The notes: a model not told the origin generated them from the sequence alone. Positions 17,923 to 26,633 are shown, numbered from the stretch's first letter. The stretch is DNA of 64,000 bases from an uncultured Coriobacteriaceae bacterium (GCA_900552935.1 USBN01000003.1:1-64000), one strand, 5' to 3'. Translations and numbers: made by a program.

Positions 17923-18085
17923 GGATGTCTGACAAGGGGATAGCCGTTCCTGACGGATGTCTGACAAGGGGATAGCTGTTCCTGGCGGATATCTAACAAG
18001 CGGGTGGCTTCCAGACTGCCAGCCGACAGATAAGCGGGTGACTTCCCGACGGCCGGCCGACAGGCGGGAAGCCACCGCTTGCAAA
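17923..18085. repeat. degenerate 32-34 bp tandem repeat array
   Basis: Two near-identical 32-bp units begin GGATGTCTGACAAGGGGATA (17923 and 17955) and differ at two bases. Three more diverged units follow: 17987 (GGATATCTAACAAGCGGGTG), about 18021 (AGCCGACAGATAAGCGGGTG) and about 18055 (GGCCGACAGGCGGGAAGCC). There are no spacers, so it is not CRISPR. The array fills the whole gap between dtd and the carboxypeptidase gene. Confidence 0.8.
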
Positions 18086-18088
18086 TGC

Positions 18089-19603
18089 CTACAGGTTGTA
18101 GATGCCGGAGAACTTCTCCGTGAGGTAGCGAGTGTAGTGGGAGGCGTCGAATTTGCCACCGCACGCAGCCTCGATAAGTGGCATGGGCTCGATGGCGCGT
18201 CCATGGCGCCAGATGCGCTCGCGCAGCCAATTGCGGATCGGGGCGAGGTCGCCAGCGCCAACGTTACCCTCGAAATCGATGCCGTCTGCACGCATGGCGT
18301 CGAGTAACTGCGCGCCATAGGCACCACCCAGTGCATAGGTGGGGAAGTAGCCGAAGTCTCCGCAGGACCAATGGACGTCCTGGAGGCAGCCGAGAGTGTC
18401 GGTGGGCACGTCGATGCCAAGATAGCTGCGGTAACGCTCGTTCCAAAGAGCGGGGACATCCGCCGCGGTGGCTTCGCCGGCGATGAGGAGCTGTTCGATC
18501 TCGTAGCGAATCACGATGTGGAGCGAGTAGGTGAGCTCGTCCGCCTCCGTGCGGACGAGGCTCGGCTCGGCGCGGTTGACGGCGAGGTAGAGCTCACGCG
18601 GCGTGACGTCGTCGAAGCGTCCGGGGAAGCGCTTCCTTAGCGCCTCGAGCAATACGGGCGCGAATGCCTCGCTCCTGCCCACGTAGTTCTCGAAGAAGCG
18701 GCTCTGGCTCTCGTGGACGCCGCTCGAGATGCCTCCGTTGAGGATGCCGTGGTCATACGTGACGTCGACGTTCTGCTCGTAGATGGCGTGACCGCCCTCG
18801 TGCAGCATCGAGAAGACGTTGCTCATGACGTCGTTCTCGTAGACGTGCGTCGCGATGAAGGTGTGACGGCTGGAGACGGAGTCGCTAAAGGGGTGCTCGG
18901 TCTCGGCGAAGGTCATCGAGTCGAGGTCGAGTCCCTCGATGCGGAGAAGGTCGCGAGAGAGCTCCATCTGTGTGTCATGGTCGAAGTGTCCCTCGATGCA
19001 GGCGCGGCTGGGCTGCTGCCCGCGCTCGCGGATTGCGGCGACGAGCGGAATGACACAGTCCTTCACCTCGGAGAAGAAGGCGTCATAGAACGCGCGCGAG
19101 CTACCATGCTCATATTCGTCGAGGAGGGTCTCGTACGGGTCCTTCTCGGGCGCGCACATGAGCGCCATCTCGCGCCTGGCAGCAACGAGTCGGTCGAGGT
19201 AGGGGGCGAAGGAGTCCCAGTCGTTCGCGACCTTGGCACGGGTCCAGACCGCTTGGGCCTCGCTTGCGAGACGCGCGAAGTCCGCGGCGACATCCGCCGG
19301 CACGTCAACGGCGTCTGCGCGGTCGCGGGAGAGGACGCGGACCTCGGCGGCGCGCGTCTCGTCGAGCTCGCCGGCGACGGCGGCTTGCTGGAGGCGCTCG
19401 AGGAGCTCGCCGGTCGTGGCGCAGCAGAGGTAGTCGTGGGCCTCTTCCTCGAGTGTGGCCATGGCTTCCGCACGGGCGGCGGTTGCGTTGGCGGGGTCGC
19501 TCGTTTCGCCGGCGAAGGCAATCGAGGTCTGGGCGTGGCGATGGGCGAAGAAGTGGCGCTGGAGCTTGTCGAGCGCGGCGAGGTCCTGGGATATGGCGGG
19601 CAT
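18089..19603 (-). CDS. carboxypeptidase M32 (thermostable carboxypeptidase Taq family)
   Basis: This 504-residue zinc metallocarboxypeptidase is cytoplasmic (no signal). The zinc motif HEGGHAIYEQ lies at about residue 266, with the M32 signature SSGVHESQSRFFEN about 30 residues later. It trims C-terminal residues from peptides, which fits the peptide-uptake genes elsewhere in the window. Start MPAISQDLAALDKL at 19603 has a perfect AAGGAGG five bases upstream; the in-frame extension to 19750 is not needed. Length matches the family (about 500). Confidence 0.95.
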   Translation of the reverse strand: MPAISQDLAALDKLQRHFFAHRHAQTSIAFAGETSDPANATAARAEAMATLEEEAHDYLCCATTGELLERLQQAAVAGELDETRAAEVRVLSRDRADAVDVPADVAADFARLASEAQAVWTRAKVANDWDSFAPYLDRLVAARREMALMCAPEKDPYETLLDEYEHGSSRAFYDAFFSEVKDCVIPLVAAIRERGQQPSRACIEGHFDHDTQMELSRDLLRIEGLDLDSMTFAETEHPFSDSVSSRHTFIATHVYENDVMSNVFSMLHEGGHAIYEQNVDVTYDHGILNGGISSGVHESQSRFFENYVGRSEAFAPVLLEALRKRFPGRFDDVTPRELYLAVNRAEPSLVRTEADELTYSLHIVIRYEIEQLLIAGEATAADVPALWNERYRSYLGIDVPTDTLGCLQDVHWSCGDFGYFPTYALGGAYGAQLLDAMRADGIDFEGNVGAGDLAPIRNWLRERIWRHGRAIEPMPLIEAACGGKFDASHYTRYLTEKFSGIYNL

Positions 19604-19863
19604 GCTTCCTCCTTGATTATGGTCCGGTATTTGAAGTGTAGCGCCGACATGGTGTCGTGGCCTGTCGCGTGGTGAGGACAAGCCAAATAAAGCCGAGGAA
19701 GGCATTGGAGACGCATCAGAAAAAAGGGATGGAGACGAGCTAGAGACCATCCTGCCAGCTGCGTTGAGCTATCCGCCGCGTTGCATAATAAGAGGGCAAT
19801 TCTCACGACGACCGGGATGCCAGCCGCAAGGGGTGTCCCGCCAAGATCTTGGGAGAACAGACT
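19604..19863. other. divergent gap between M32 carboxypeptidase and glmM
   Basis: It must hold promoters for both genes. CATAAT at 19784-19789 is a possible -10 box for glmM, but no well-spaced -35 is evident. I looked for a glmS-type ribozyme or riboswitch and saw none. Confidence 0.35.
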
Positions 19864-21195
19864 ATGAAGTACTTTGGTACTGACGGCTTCCGTGGCCGTG
19901 CTAACGAGGGCCTTACCGTCGACCACGCTTTTGCCATCGGCCGCTTCGTCGGTTGGTACTATGGCCTCCGCGAGGGTCGCAAGGCCAAGGTCGTTATCGG
20001 CAAGGACACGCGCCGTTCCAGCTACATGTTCGAGTACGCGCTTGGCGCTGGCCTCGTCGCCTCTGGCGCGGACGCCTACCTCCTCCACGTCACCACTACG
20101 CCTTCCGTGAGCTACGTCGTTCGTAGCGAGGACTTTGACTGCGGCATCATGATCACCGCCAGCCACAATCCCTATACGGACAACGGCATCAAGCTCATCA
20201 ACTCCGGTGGCTACAAAATGGAGCCGGAGGTCCTCGAGATGGTCGAGGATTACATCGACGGCAAGACCGAGGTGCCCCTTGCCACCGGCGAGGACATCGG
20301 CCGCACGATCGACTACGTCGAGGGCCGCAACCGTTACATCGGCTTCCTCATCAGCTCTGCCAGCTTCTCCCTGCACGGTCTGCGCGTTGGCCTTGACTGC
20401 GCGAACGGTGCCTCCACGCCCATCGCCAAGGGCGTGTTCGACGCCCTGGGCGCCAAGACCTACGTCGTCTCCAACGAGCCCAACGGCTTTAACATCAACC
20501 GCGGCTGTGGCTCGACTCACATCGAGCAGCTTCAGAACCTCGTTGCCGAGAAGGGCCTCGACGTGGGCTTCGCCTATGACGGCGACGCGGACCGTTGCAT
20601 CGCGGTCGACGAGCACGGCAACGTCGTCGACGGTGACCTCATCATGTACGCCTGCGGCACTTACATGGCCAAGAAGGGCCAGCTTGCGGATAACACCGTC
20701 GTCACCACGGTTATGAGCAACCTCGGCCTCTACAAGGCCTTCGAGCGCGCGGGCATTTCCTACGAGCAGACTGCCGTGGGCGACAAGTACGTTTCCGCCT
20801 GCATGAGCGAGTACGGCTACTCCCTCGGTGGCGAGCAGAGCGGCCACGTCATCTTCTCCAAGTACAGTGCCACGGGCGACGGCATCAACACGAGCCTGCG
20901 CATTCTCGAGGCCATGCTTGGTTCCAAGAAGACCCTCTCTGAGCTCACGGAGCCCGTCAAGATCTATCCGCAGCTGCTCAAGAACGTCGTCGTTGCGGAC
21001 AAGAACGCCGTTATGGCGGACGAACGCGTCAAGGCTGCCGTTGCCGGTGTCGAGACCGCCCTCGAGGGTGAGGGTCGCGCGCTGGTTCGTGCGAGTGGCA
21101 CCGAGCCGATGGTGCGTGTCATGGTCGAAGCCGCGACGCCCGCCATCTGCGAGCAGTACGTCGACCAGGTGGTCAAGGTCATCGAGAGTCTCTAG
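19864..21195 (+). CDS. glmM: phosphoglucosamine mutase
   Basis: The 442-residue enzyme converts glucosamine-6-phosphate to glucosamine-1-phosphate for peptidoglycan. The N terminus MKYFGTDGFRG, the phosphoserine loop TASHNP (Ser100), the Mg site DGDADRC near residue 240, the sugar loop GGEQSGH and the phosphate loop RASGTEPMVRVM are all present and ordered. Start 19864 (GGGAGAA upstream) matches the family N terminus. It is functionally linked to nagA in the window, as both handle glucosamine-6-phosphate. Confidence 0.97.
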   Translation: MKYFGTDGFRGRANEGLTVDHAFAIGRFVGWYYGLREGRKAKVVIGKDTRRSSYMFEYALGAGLVASGADAYLLHVTTTPSVSYVVRSEDFDCGIMITASHNPYTDNGIKLINSGGYKMEPEVLEMVEDYIDGKTEVPLATGEDIGRTIDYVEGRNRYIGFLISSASFSLHGLRVGLDCANGASTPIAKGVFDALGAKTYVVSNEPNGFNINRGCGSTHIEQLQNLVAEKGLDVGFAYDGDADRCIAVDEHGNVVDGDLIMYACGTYMAKKGQLADNTVVTTVMSNLGLYKAFERAGISYEQTAVGDKYVSACMSEYGYSLGGEQSGHVIFSKYSATGDGINTSLRILEAMLGSKKTLSELTEPVKIYPQLLKNVVVADKNAVMADERVKAAVAGVETALEGEGRALVRASGTEPMVRVMVEAATPAICEQYVDQVVKVIESL

Positions 21196-21219
21196 GCTCG
21201 TGCGTCAGTAGGACCGTAT

Positions 21220-21262
21220 GGCCGGTGCGTTCCAGGGAGTGGAATGCGCCGGCCCTTTCTTT
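21220..21262 (+). terminator. terminator of glmM
   Basis: GGCCGGTGCGTTCC pairs with GGAATGCGCCGGCC (one mismatch), followed by CTTTCTTT. Confidence 0.85.
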
Positions 21263-21276
21263 GAGGGGGTAGTTGA

Positions 21277-22083
21277 ATGAGGCTCATTCTTGCAGATATC
21301 GACCGCACGATCATGCCCTTTGGCGATACCGTGGTGCCCGCCCGCGTGCGCGAGGCGTTTAGGGCCGCTGTTGAGGCGGGCTGTGCCGTGGGCCCCTGCA
21401 GCGGGCGCGGCCGTGACTGGATCAGCATCCTGTTTGACGGGGACGAGCCTTGCTACCAGACGAACATCGCCACGAACGGCCTACAGGTGAGCTATGGCGG
21501 CGAGCTCGTGCTCGAGCGCCATATCCCCGCCGAGCTGGTCGCGCGCATGGCTGCCCTCACCGCCGAGGTGCCGCGTGCGGGTCTCGTCTGGTTTGATGGT
21601 GCTGCCCCGAAGGTCGTCGCGGGTGATATGGAGGACCTTAAGGTCGCGTTCCCGCGCTATGGGGCGTGCGGCGTCTACGAGCCGCTGCCTGGTCATGACG
21701 TGGTCAAGGCGAACGCCTTCGTGGCGGGTGATGACGCGGCTACGCGCGAGCTCGCGGAGCTTCTCACGAGGGAGATTCCGGAGCTTGACTTCGACGTGCC
21801 GCAGCAAGGCTTCGTCAATATCATGCCTGCGGGATGGAATAAGGGAGCCGCGGTGCTTTGGCTCGCGGATTACCTGGGTGTGGCGTCGCAGGACGTCTTT
21901 GTCTTCGGCGACGCGGAGAATGACCTCTCGATGCTGCATGCGGTGGAGAACTCCGTTGCCGTGGCGAACGCCACGCCCGAGGCCGCCGCTGCCGCGCGTT
22001 GGCACATCGGCACCTGCGAGAACTTCGCCGTCGCCGACGCCGTCGAGACCCTCGCCTCCGGTGGCTTCCCCTTCACCGAGTAG
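21277..22083 (+). CDS. HAD-superfamily hydrolase, Cof type
   Basis: A 268-residue putative phosphatase. Motif I is ADIDRTIMP at residues 6-14, motif II is SGRGRDW, motif III lies in GWNKGAAVLWL and motif IV is FGDAENDLSML. It lies 14 bases past the glmM terminator. It resembles the HAD gene at 13012 in layout but not closely in sequence. The substrate is unknown. Confidence 0.92.
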   Translation: MRLILADIDRTIMPFGDTVVPARVREAFRAAVEAGCAVGPCSGRGRDWISILFDGDEPCYQTNIATNGLQVSYGGELVLERHIPAELVARMAALTAEVPRAGLVWFDGAAPKVVAGDMEDLKVAFPRYGACGVYEPLPGHDVVKANAFVAGDDAATRELAELLTREIPELDFDVPQQGFVNIMPAGWNKGAAVLWLADYLGVASQDVFVFGDAENDLSMLHAVENSVAVANATPEAAAAARWHIGTCENFAVADAVETLASGGFPFTE

Positions 22084-22088
22084 CCGAA

Positions 22089-22171
22089 AGTTGACAAAGG
22101 GACTGTCCCTTTGTCAACTCGATACCCACTGACCTGCAAGACCTGAAAAAGGGACTGTCCCTTTTTCAGGT
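22089..22171. repeat. paired palindromic repeat, copy 1
   Basis: Two near-perfect 31-base palindromes lie 21 bases apart. The first, 22089-22119, has arms AGTTGACAAAGGGAC / GTCCCTTTGTCAACT around one T. The second, 22141-22171, has arms ACCTGAAAAAGGGAC / GTCCCTTTTTCAGGT around one T. A T-rich stretch follows, so the second may also act as a terminator for the HAD gene. The same pair occurs at 50807-50899. Confidence 0.9.
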
Positions 22172-22576
22172 TCTTTCTTACGTCCCCAGCTTGATATGTC
22201 AAGTGAGGCGCTATGGGGGAAGTCTAGGCTATCCGTTTGTGCCTGTATCCAAATAATGCGAGAGCATTTTCTGACAACATTAAAAGCGCAGTTAAACATA
22301 TGCGCAAACGGTAACTCATGACCGAATATCGGCTTAAATCGATGCGATCAAATGATTACCGCTCGGCGAACAAATAGATACCGTTCGGCTGCGGATACGG
22401 GCAAATTGGAAATTCTGTGATAGCTTAATATACGGAGTTGGAGGGAGAGAGGGACTCCCGCCGCTCTTGTTCGCTTCCGCTTTTGGTTGGCTCGCGGAGG
22501 GCCAACAGATGAATTGGCGTGGACGCGTACGTATTGTTTGAAAAGCAGTACAAATGAAAGGTAGGAGGGATACCGA
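22172..22576 (+). promoter_or_regulatory. control region upstream of the GlcNAc-type PTS gene
   Basis: This 405-base AT-richer stretch has no gene. TTACCGCTCGGC (22356-22367) and ATACCGTTCGGC (22378-22389) are direct repeats exactly 22 bases apart, that is two helical turns, which suits a regulator dimer. A possible promoter lies downstream (TTGGAA at 22406-22411 and an AT-rich TAATATAC region at 22426-22433), but its spacing is imperfect. Confidence 0.4.
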
Positions 22577-24079
22577 ATGATGAAGTATCTCCAGAAGCTC
22601 GGCAAAGCGCTGATGCTTCCCGTCGCGGCGCTACCCGTCGCTGGCATCCTCATGGGCGTTGGCTATCTGCTCGCCCCCGGCGTCATGGGCGTTCCTGGCG
22701 CTGAGACCGCTGGTGCGGCCTACACCGTTGGTTTCCTGCTCGTCAAGGCGGGCGGCGCTCTTATCGACAACATGGCTTGGCTCTTCGCCATCGGCGCAGC
22801 CGTTGGCCTCGCCGACGATCACGACGGCACCGCTGGCCTCGCTGGCCTCGTTGCCTTCCTGATGATCCAGCAGCTCCTCAACCCGGCTGTCGTCGGTACC
22901 GTTCGCGGTATGGACGCTGACGCTCAGGCTGCCTGGCTCCTCACCGCCGAGGGCATCGCGTTCTCCAAGATCGCCGGCAACTGCTTCATCGGCATCCTCT
23001 CTGCCGTCATCAGTGGCACCATGTACAACAAGTTCAAGGACACCCGTCTCCCGGATTGGCTGGCCTTCTTCTCCGGCAAGCGTTGCGTCGCCATCATGAC
23101 CGCGCTCGTCTCCATCGTTACCTCTGTTGTCCTGCTCTTCGTGTGGCCCATCATCTTTGACGGCCTCGTCGCGCTTGGCAACGGCGTTGCCGCTATGGGT
23201 GGCATCGGCGCTGGCATCTACGCCTTCCTGAACCGCCTCCTCATCCCGACCGGCCTGCACCACGCCCTCAACAACGTCTTCTGGTTCGACACCATCGGCC
23301 TCGGCGACCTGTCCCACTTCTGGGCCGGCGACGTCATGGGCCAGAACGGTGCCAACTGGAGCGTCGGCATGTACATGTCCGGCTTCTTCCCCTGCATGAT
23401 GTTCGGCATCCCGGGTGCTGCCCTCGCCATGGTTAAGACCGCCAAGGACAAGAAGGCCGCCATCGGTCTGGTTCTCTCCGCAGCCATCTGCGCCTTCGTC
23501 TGCGGCGTCACCGAGCCGTTCGAGTTCGGCTTCATGTTCCTCTGCTTCCCGCTCTACGTCGTGTACGCCGCCCTGTACGGCATCTTCACGATCGTCGTCT
23601 ACTACGTGAACTTCCGTGCGGGCTTCTGCTTCTCCGCTGGTGCGACTGACCTGCTCTTCTCCGCGAGCCTGCCCGCCGCTAGCAACACCTGGCTGATCAT
23701 CCCGCTGGGCATCGCCGCCTTCGTGGTCTTCTACGTGGTCTTCTACTTCGCCATCACGAAGTTTGACCTCAAGACCCCCGGCCGCGAGGATGTCTCCGAG
23801 GACGAGGTCGCCGCTGCTTCCGCCACCTCTGGCGACGACAAGTTCGCCGCCATCGCCGCTGGCGTCCTGGCTGCCGTGGGCGGCAAGGAGAACGTCAAGA
23901 ACGTTGACTTCTGCGCCACGCGCCTCCGCTTCGAGGTCTCTGACTCCGGCAAGGTCGACGAGGCCGCCTGCAAGAAGGCCGGTGCTGTGGGCGTCATGAT
24001 TCCTTCCAAGGAGTCCGCTCAGGTCATCATCGGCACGCAGGCCCAGGCCGTCTGCGACGAGCTCCAGAAGCTCATCTAG
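22577..24079 (+). CDS. nagE: PTS glucose/N-acetylglucosamine family EIICB
   Basis: A 500-residue membrane permease. The EIIC part (residues 1-about 390) has about ten membrane helices, the PTGLHHALNNVFWF loop and the signature GVTEPFEFGF. After an acidic linker the EIIB domain carries the phosphorylated cysteine in DFCATRLRFEV. The EIIA domain fused in E. coli NagE is absent; a separate EIIA lies at 24403-24900 on the other strand. The GlcNAc assignment rests on the nearby nagA and the family; glucose or maltose cannot be excluded. AGGAGGG precedes ATG 22577. Confidence 0.9.
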   Translation: MMKYLQKLGKALMLPVAALPVAGILMGVGYLLAPGVMGVPGAETAGAAYTVGFLLVKAGGALIDNMAWLFAIGAAVGLADDHDGTAGLAGLVAFLMIQQLLNPAVVGTVRGMDADAQAAWLLTAEGIAFSKIAGNCFIGILSAVISGTMYNKFKDTRLPDWLAFFSGKRCVAIMTALVSIVTSVVLLFVWPIIFDGLVALGNGVAAMGGIGAGIYAFLNRLLIPTGLHHALNNVFWFDTIGLGDLSHFWAGDVMGQNGANWSVGMYMSGFFPCMMFGIPGAALAMVKTAKDKKAAIGLVLSAAICAFVCGVTEPFEFGFMFLCFPLYVVYAALYGIFTIVVYYVNFRAGFCFSAGATDLLFSASLPAASNTWLIIPLGIAAFVVFYVVFYFAITKFDLKTPGREDVSEDEVAAASATSGDDKFAAIAAGVLAAVGGKENVKNVDFCATRLRFEVSDSGKVDEAACKKAGAVGVMIPSKESAQVIIGTQAQAVCDELQKLI

Positions 24080-24120
24080 GACTGGTACCTGAAGCCGGAA
24101 GGCCGAAGTAACAGCATGAA

Positions 24121-24157
24121 GGGCCGTTCCCACTCCGCGGGGAACGGCCCTTTTCTT
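24121..24157 (+). terminator. terminator of the EIICB gene
   Basis: GGGCCGTTCCC pairs with GGGAACGGCCC around a short loop, followed by TTTTCTT. The remainder of the gap up to 24319 shows nothing recognisable. Confidence 0.9.
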
Positions 24158-24319
24158 ATGCGCGCACGCTGCGGTCAAGTGATGCTTGCGCACCTGGTGC
24201 TGCGGCTCGGGCGTATGGTTGCCGCGCGAGGGGCGTGTCGTGTCGCAATCACGCGAGGGTGCGGTCCCACCACAACCAGCAGACCTTCGCCGACAATCCG
24301 TCCCTCTAGACACAAAACG

Positions 24320-24352
24320 AGGGCCCGCCGACATCGAGTCGACGGGCCCTCT
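24320..24352 (-). terminator. terminator of the EIIA gene
   Basis: GAGGGCCCG-c-CGAC and GTCG-a-CGGGCCCTC form a long stem with one mismatch. On the minus strand it is followed by TCGTTTTG. The same CGAC/GTCG hairpin core recurs at 29170-29196. Confidence 0.8.
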
Positions 24353-24402
24353 GTATGAGTCAACGTGCTTTGCGCGGGCGCGCGCCCGCAGAATCGCGGA
24401 AG

Positions 24403-24900
24403 CTACTTCGTGACGCTCACCACGACATCGCCAACCTTGACGGTGCGGTTGGCAATGGGGGCGACCTCGGCGCACTCGGCAGTGTTGGTGATGATGACGA
24501 AGGTGGTATCAGGGTGACCTGCCTCGGCGACCTTCTCGCGCGAGAAGGTAAGGAGCTCCTGGCCGCAGGTGACAGAGTCGCCCTGGGCAACCTTGATGTC
24601 GAAGCCGTCACCCTTCATCTCGACGGTGTCGATGCCCACGTGAACCATGACCTCAACGCCGTTATCGGCGATGATGCCCACGGCGTGCGGCATGACGACG
24701 GAGACCTTGCCGGAGATGGGGGAGATGACGGTCGAGCTCGTGGGATTGATGGCGCAGCCCTTGCCCATCATCTCGCTTCCAAAGACGGGCTCGTTGGTCT
24801 CAGAAAGTTGGACGAGTTCACCGTCGACGGGAGCAAGAACCTCAGTGACGTTGCTTGCCGGCTTGTCCTCGGACTTCTTGAAGCGATCGAACAGTCCCAT
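24403..24900 (-). CDS. PTS EIIA component, glucose family
   Basis: A 165-residue soluble phosphocarrier. The active-site histidine is in VMVHVGIDTVEMKGDGF, preceded by the VLAPVDGELVQL and GKGCAINP signatures of EIIA-Glc. It should accept phosphate from HPr and pass it to a EIIB domain, most likely the EIICB at 22577. Start 24900 has GGAG upstream. It stands alone in its transcript, with a TATAAT box on the minus strand at 24942-24937. Confidence 0.94.
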   Translation of the reverse strand: MGLFDRFKKSEDKPASNVTEVLAPVDGELVQLSETNEPVFGSEMMGKGCAINPTSSTVISPISGKVSVVMPHAVGIIADNGVEVMVHVGIDTVEMKGDGFDIKVAQGDSVTCGQELLTFSREKVAEAGHPDTTFVIITNTAECAEVAPIANRTVKVGDVVVSVTK

Positions 24901-24936
24901 CGTGTCTCCGTTCGCTGGGGGGGATATATACTTGAT

Positions 24937-24942
24937 ATTATA
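24937..24942 (-). promoter_or_regulatory. candidate -10 box for the EIIA gene
   Basis: A perfect TATAAT reads on the minus strand, about 37 bases before the ATG, within an unusually AT-rich island (24923-24948). The -35 is poor. The adjacent AAGTATATA resembles half of the palindrome in front of nagA. Confidence 0.45.
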
Positions 24943-25004
24943 AGTTTGAAGCACGAAATCATTGAGCTTGCGTCGGCATGCGGTATGATTCAACCTTTAA
25001 TTGA

Positions 25005-25040
25005 AACGGGAAGACAAGCAACTAGGCTCGTCTTCCCGTT
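25005..25040 (-). terminator. hairpin between fucU-like gene and EIIA gene
   Basis: AACGGGAAGAC and GTCTTCCCGTT form a perfect 11-bp stem with a 14-base loop. On the minus strand it lies 86 bases past the mutarotase stop and is followed by TTTCAATT. It probably terminates that gene; an attenuator ahead of EIIA is the alternative. Confidence 0.6.
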
Positions 25041-25126
25041 CTGTGTTAATCCGTGCTTGAAGGTGTGACAGACGGCCCCGTCAAGCTTAAATACCGGCTT
25101 GATTACGAAGACGCTATCTTCTCCGC

Positions 25127-25546
25127 CTACTTCACGACGCCCTTGCGGAGAAGGATGTTCGCGTAGGTGGCCTCCTCAGAGGTGGCCACGATGGCGTAGG
25201 TCTTGCGGGCGCGATCAATGAAGGCGTCATGCTCCATGTGGGAGATCTTCACGTCACCGGCGTGCTTCTTGATGATCTCGCGGTAGGTGGCCCAAATGGG
25301 AGGCTCCTCCGGAGTGGGCGATTCCATCATCGCGACGGGAGACTCGACGTAATCATCGAGCGGCATGAGCGTGAGGATGGAGTCGAGCAGCTCGGGTACG
25401 CCGAGGCCGATGCAGCGGACGAGCAGGTTGCCGCTCGAGGTGGCGGGATAGTTGCCATCCGAGAGGACGATCTCGTCGCCGTGACCCATCTCCATCAGGA
25501 CCTTCAGCAGGTCGGGTGAGACGTTCTTGGGGATTCCGTTGAGCAT
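25127..25546 (-). CDS. RbsD/FucU family sugar mutarotase
   Basis: The 139-residue product has the FucU signature MGHGDEIVLSDGNYPA near residue 22 and a C-terminal ATYANILLRKG. FucU proteins interconvert alpha and beta anomers of L-fucose, and RbsD acts on ribose; length and motif favour FucU. No other fucose gene is nearby. Start 25546 (MLNGIPKNVSPDLL) has AGAAGGG upstream and fits the family N terminus. It sits downstream of gntR on the same strand, 152 bases apart. Confidence 0.9.
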   Translation of the reverse strand: MLNGIPKNVSPDLLKVLMEMGHGDEIVLSDGNYPATSSGNLLVRCIGLGVPELLDSILTLMPLDDYVESPVAMMESPTPEEPPIWATYREIIKKHAGDVKISHMEHDAFIDRARKTYAIVATSEEATYANILLRKGVVK

Positions 25547-25698
25547 GGGTTGTCCCTTCTGCCGCGCGAGCGGCATATCCGTTGGTTGGCCGTCAATTGG
25601 CAGCTGGTTTAGTTGTAACCACTTTGGACGGGGCCTACGCCAACGCTTCGGTGGACGCGCGCGATGGTTCGCAGGCGCGGGGGGCGAGACGGGGCGCT

Positions 25699-26433
25699 CT
25701 AGTCGAGCACGCTACGTGCGCCAGAGCGATCGAGCGAGGAGAACTTCAGCTTGAAGTAATCCCAGCGTACATAGGAGAGCGCGTCCTCGACAACCTCGCC
25801 TGTGGCGAGCGTCGTGATCTTGTGCTCGCGAACGACGGGCGTGTCACCCTCGAGCTTGAGCGCCTCTGCCACCTCAATCGGCGCGGGGAAGATGATGTCG
25901 TCCACTTCGACCGCGGCCTCGTCATTGAGCGAGATGCCGAAGTCCTCGCGCACCTTGCGGTAAATGGAGGAATACTCCTGCGGCTCCGCGTCCTCCTTGA
26001 TGAGGCGGCTCGCGATGTAGCTGCGCTGATAGACGATGGGAATGCCCTCGCAGCTACGGATGCGCATAATGCGCTGGTAGCCCTCCGTGGGACCGAAGTG
26101 CATGGAACGGCGGACCTCCGGGTCGCCGCCGCGCTCGAACGACAGGACCTCGACGGTCTCTCGCTCGGTGTAGCCCTTCCATGGCTCCATGTCCGTGAGC
26201 TCGACGAGGCGACGCTTGCGCGTGCGTGAGACGAACGTGCCCTTGCCCTGGCTGCGCACGAGGTAACCCATGTTCACGAGTTCGCGGATGGCGCGGACGA
26301 TGGTGATGGAGCTCACGCCGTAGCGCTCGATGAGCTCGGATTCGCTGTAGAAGCGTTGGCCATTCTCGAATTTCTTGCTCTCAATCTCCTTGCGGAGGTC
26401 TTCTTTGATGAGCTCGTACTTGGGCGTGCGCAT
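25699..26433 (-). CDS. GntR/HutC-family regulator (UTRA domain)
   Basis: A 244-residue repressor-type protein. The N-terminal winged helix-turn-helix (YSESELIERYGVSSITIVRA to GKGTFV) covers about residues 28-70, and a UTRA ligand-binding domain fills the rest. HutC-type regulators near nagA usually sense glucosamine-6-phosphate or GlcNAc-6-phosphate. It is divergent from nagA across a region holding a TATACT-A-AGTATA palindrome, so it most likely controls both itself and nagA. Confidence 0.92.
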   Translation of the reverse strand: MRTPKYELIKEDLRKEIESKKFENGQRFYSESELIERYGVSSITIVRAIRELVNMGYLVRSQGKGTFVSRTRKRRLVELTDMEPWKGYTERETVEVLSFERGGDPEVRRSMHFGPTEGYQRIMRIRSCEGIPIVYQRSYIASRLIKEDAEPQEYSSIYRKVREDFGISLNDEAAVEVDDIIFPAPIEVAEALKLEGDTPVVREHKITTLATGEVVEDALSYVRWDYFKLKFSSLDRSGARSVLD

Positions 26434-26517
26434 GTCTCACCTGCCGTGGGGCTCAGCCCGTCGCAAAAGGCTGCCGTTTGCCGGGAAAATAGGATAAAAG
26501 CCGTGCTAGTGAATTAC

Positions 26518-26530
26518 TATACTAAGTATA
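26518..26530. promoter_or_regulatory. palindromic operator between gntR and nagA
   Basis: TATACTAAGTATA is a perfect palindrome around a central A. TATACT is also a good -10 box on either strand, so a regulator bound here would block a promoter. It lies 84 bases before gntR and 103 before nagA. Confidence 0.55.
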
Positions 26531-26633
26531 TGACAGGCGTGAACAACAACTTAATCCCTCATCGTTGAACGGCTGCCAAATACCGTTTATCCGTAGCTCT
26601 GCTCTACGCATTTTCGCGTGAGAAGGGATTGCA

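Noticed and set aside
17923..18085. CRISPR-like array
   Set aside because: Units abut without spacers, drift in sequence and length, and no cas gene is present.
19790..19863. Possible glmS-type ribozyme upstream of glmM
   Set aside because: No conserved core elements could be found, and the gene is glmM, not glmS.
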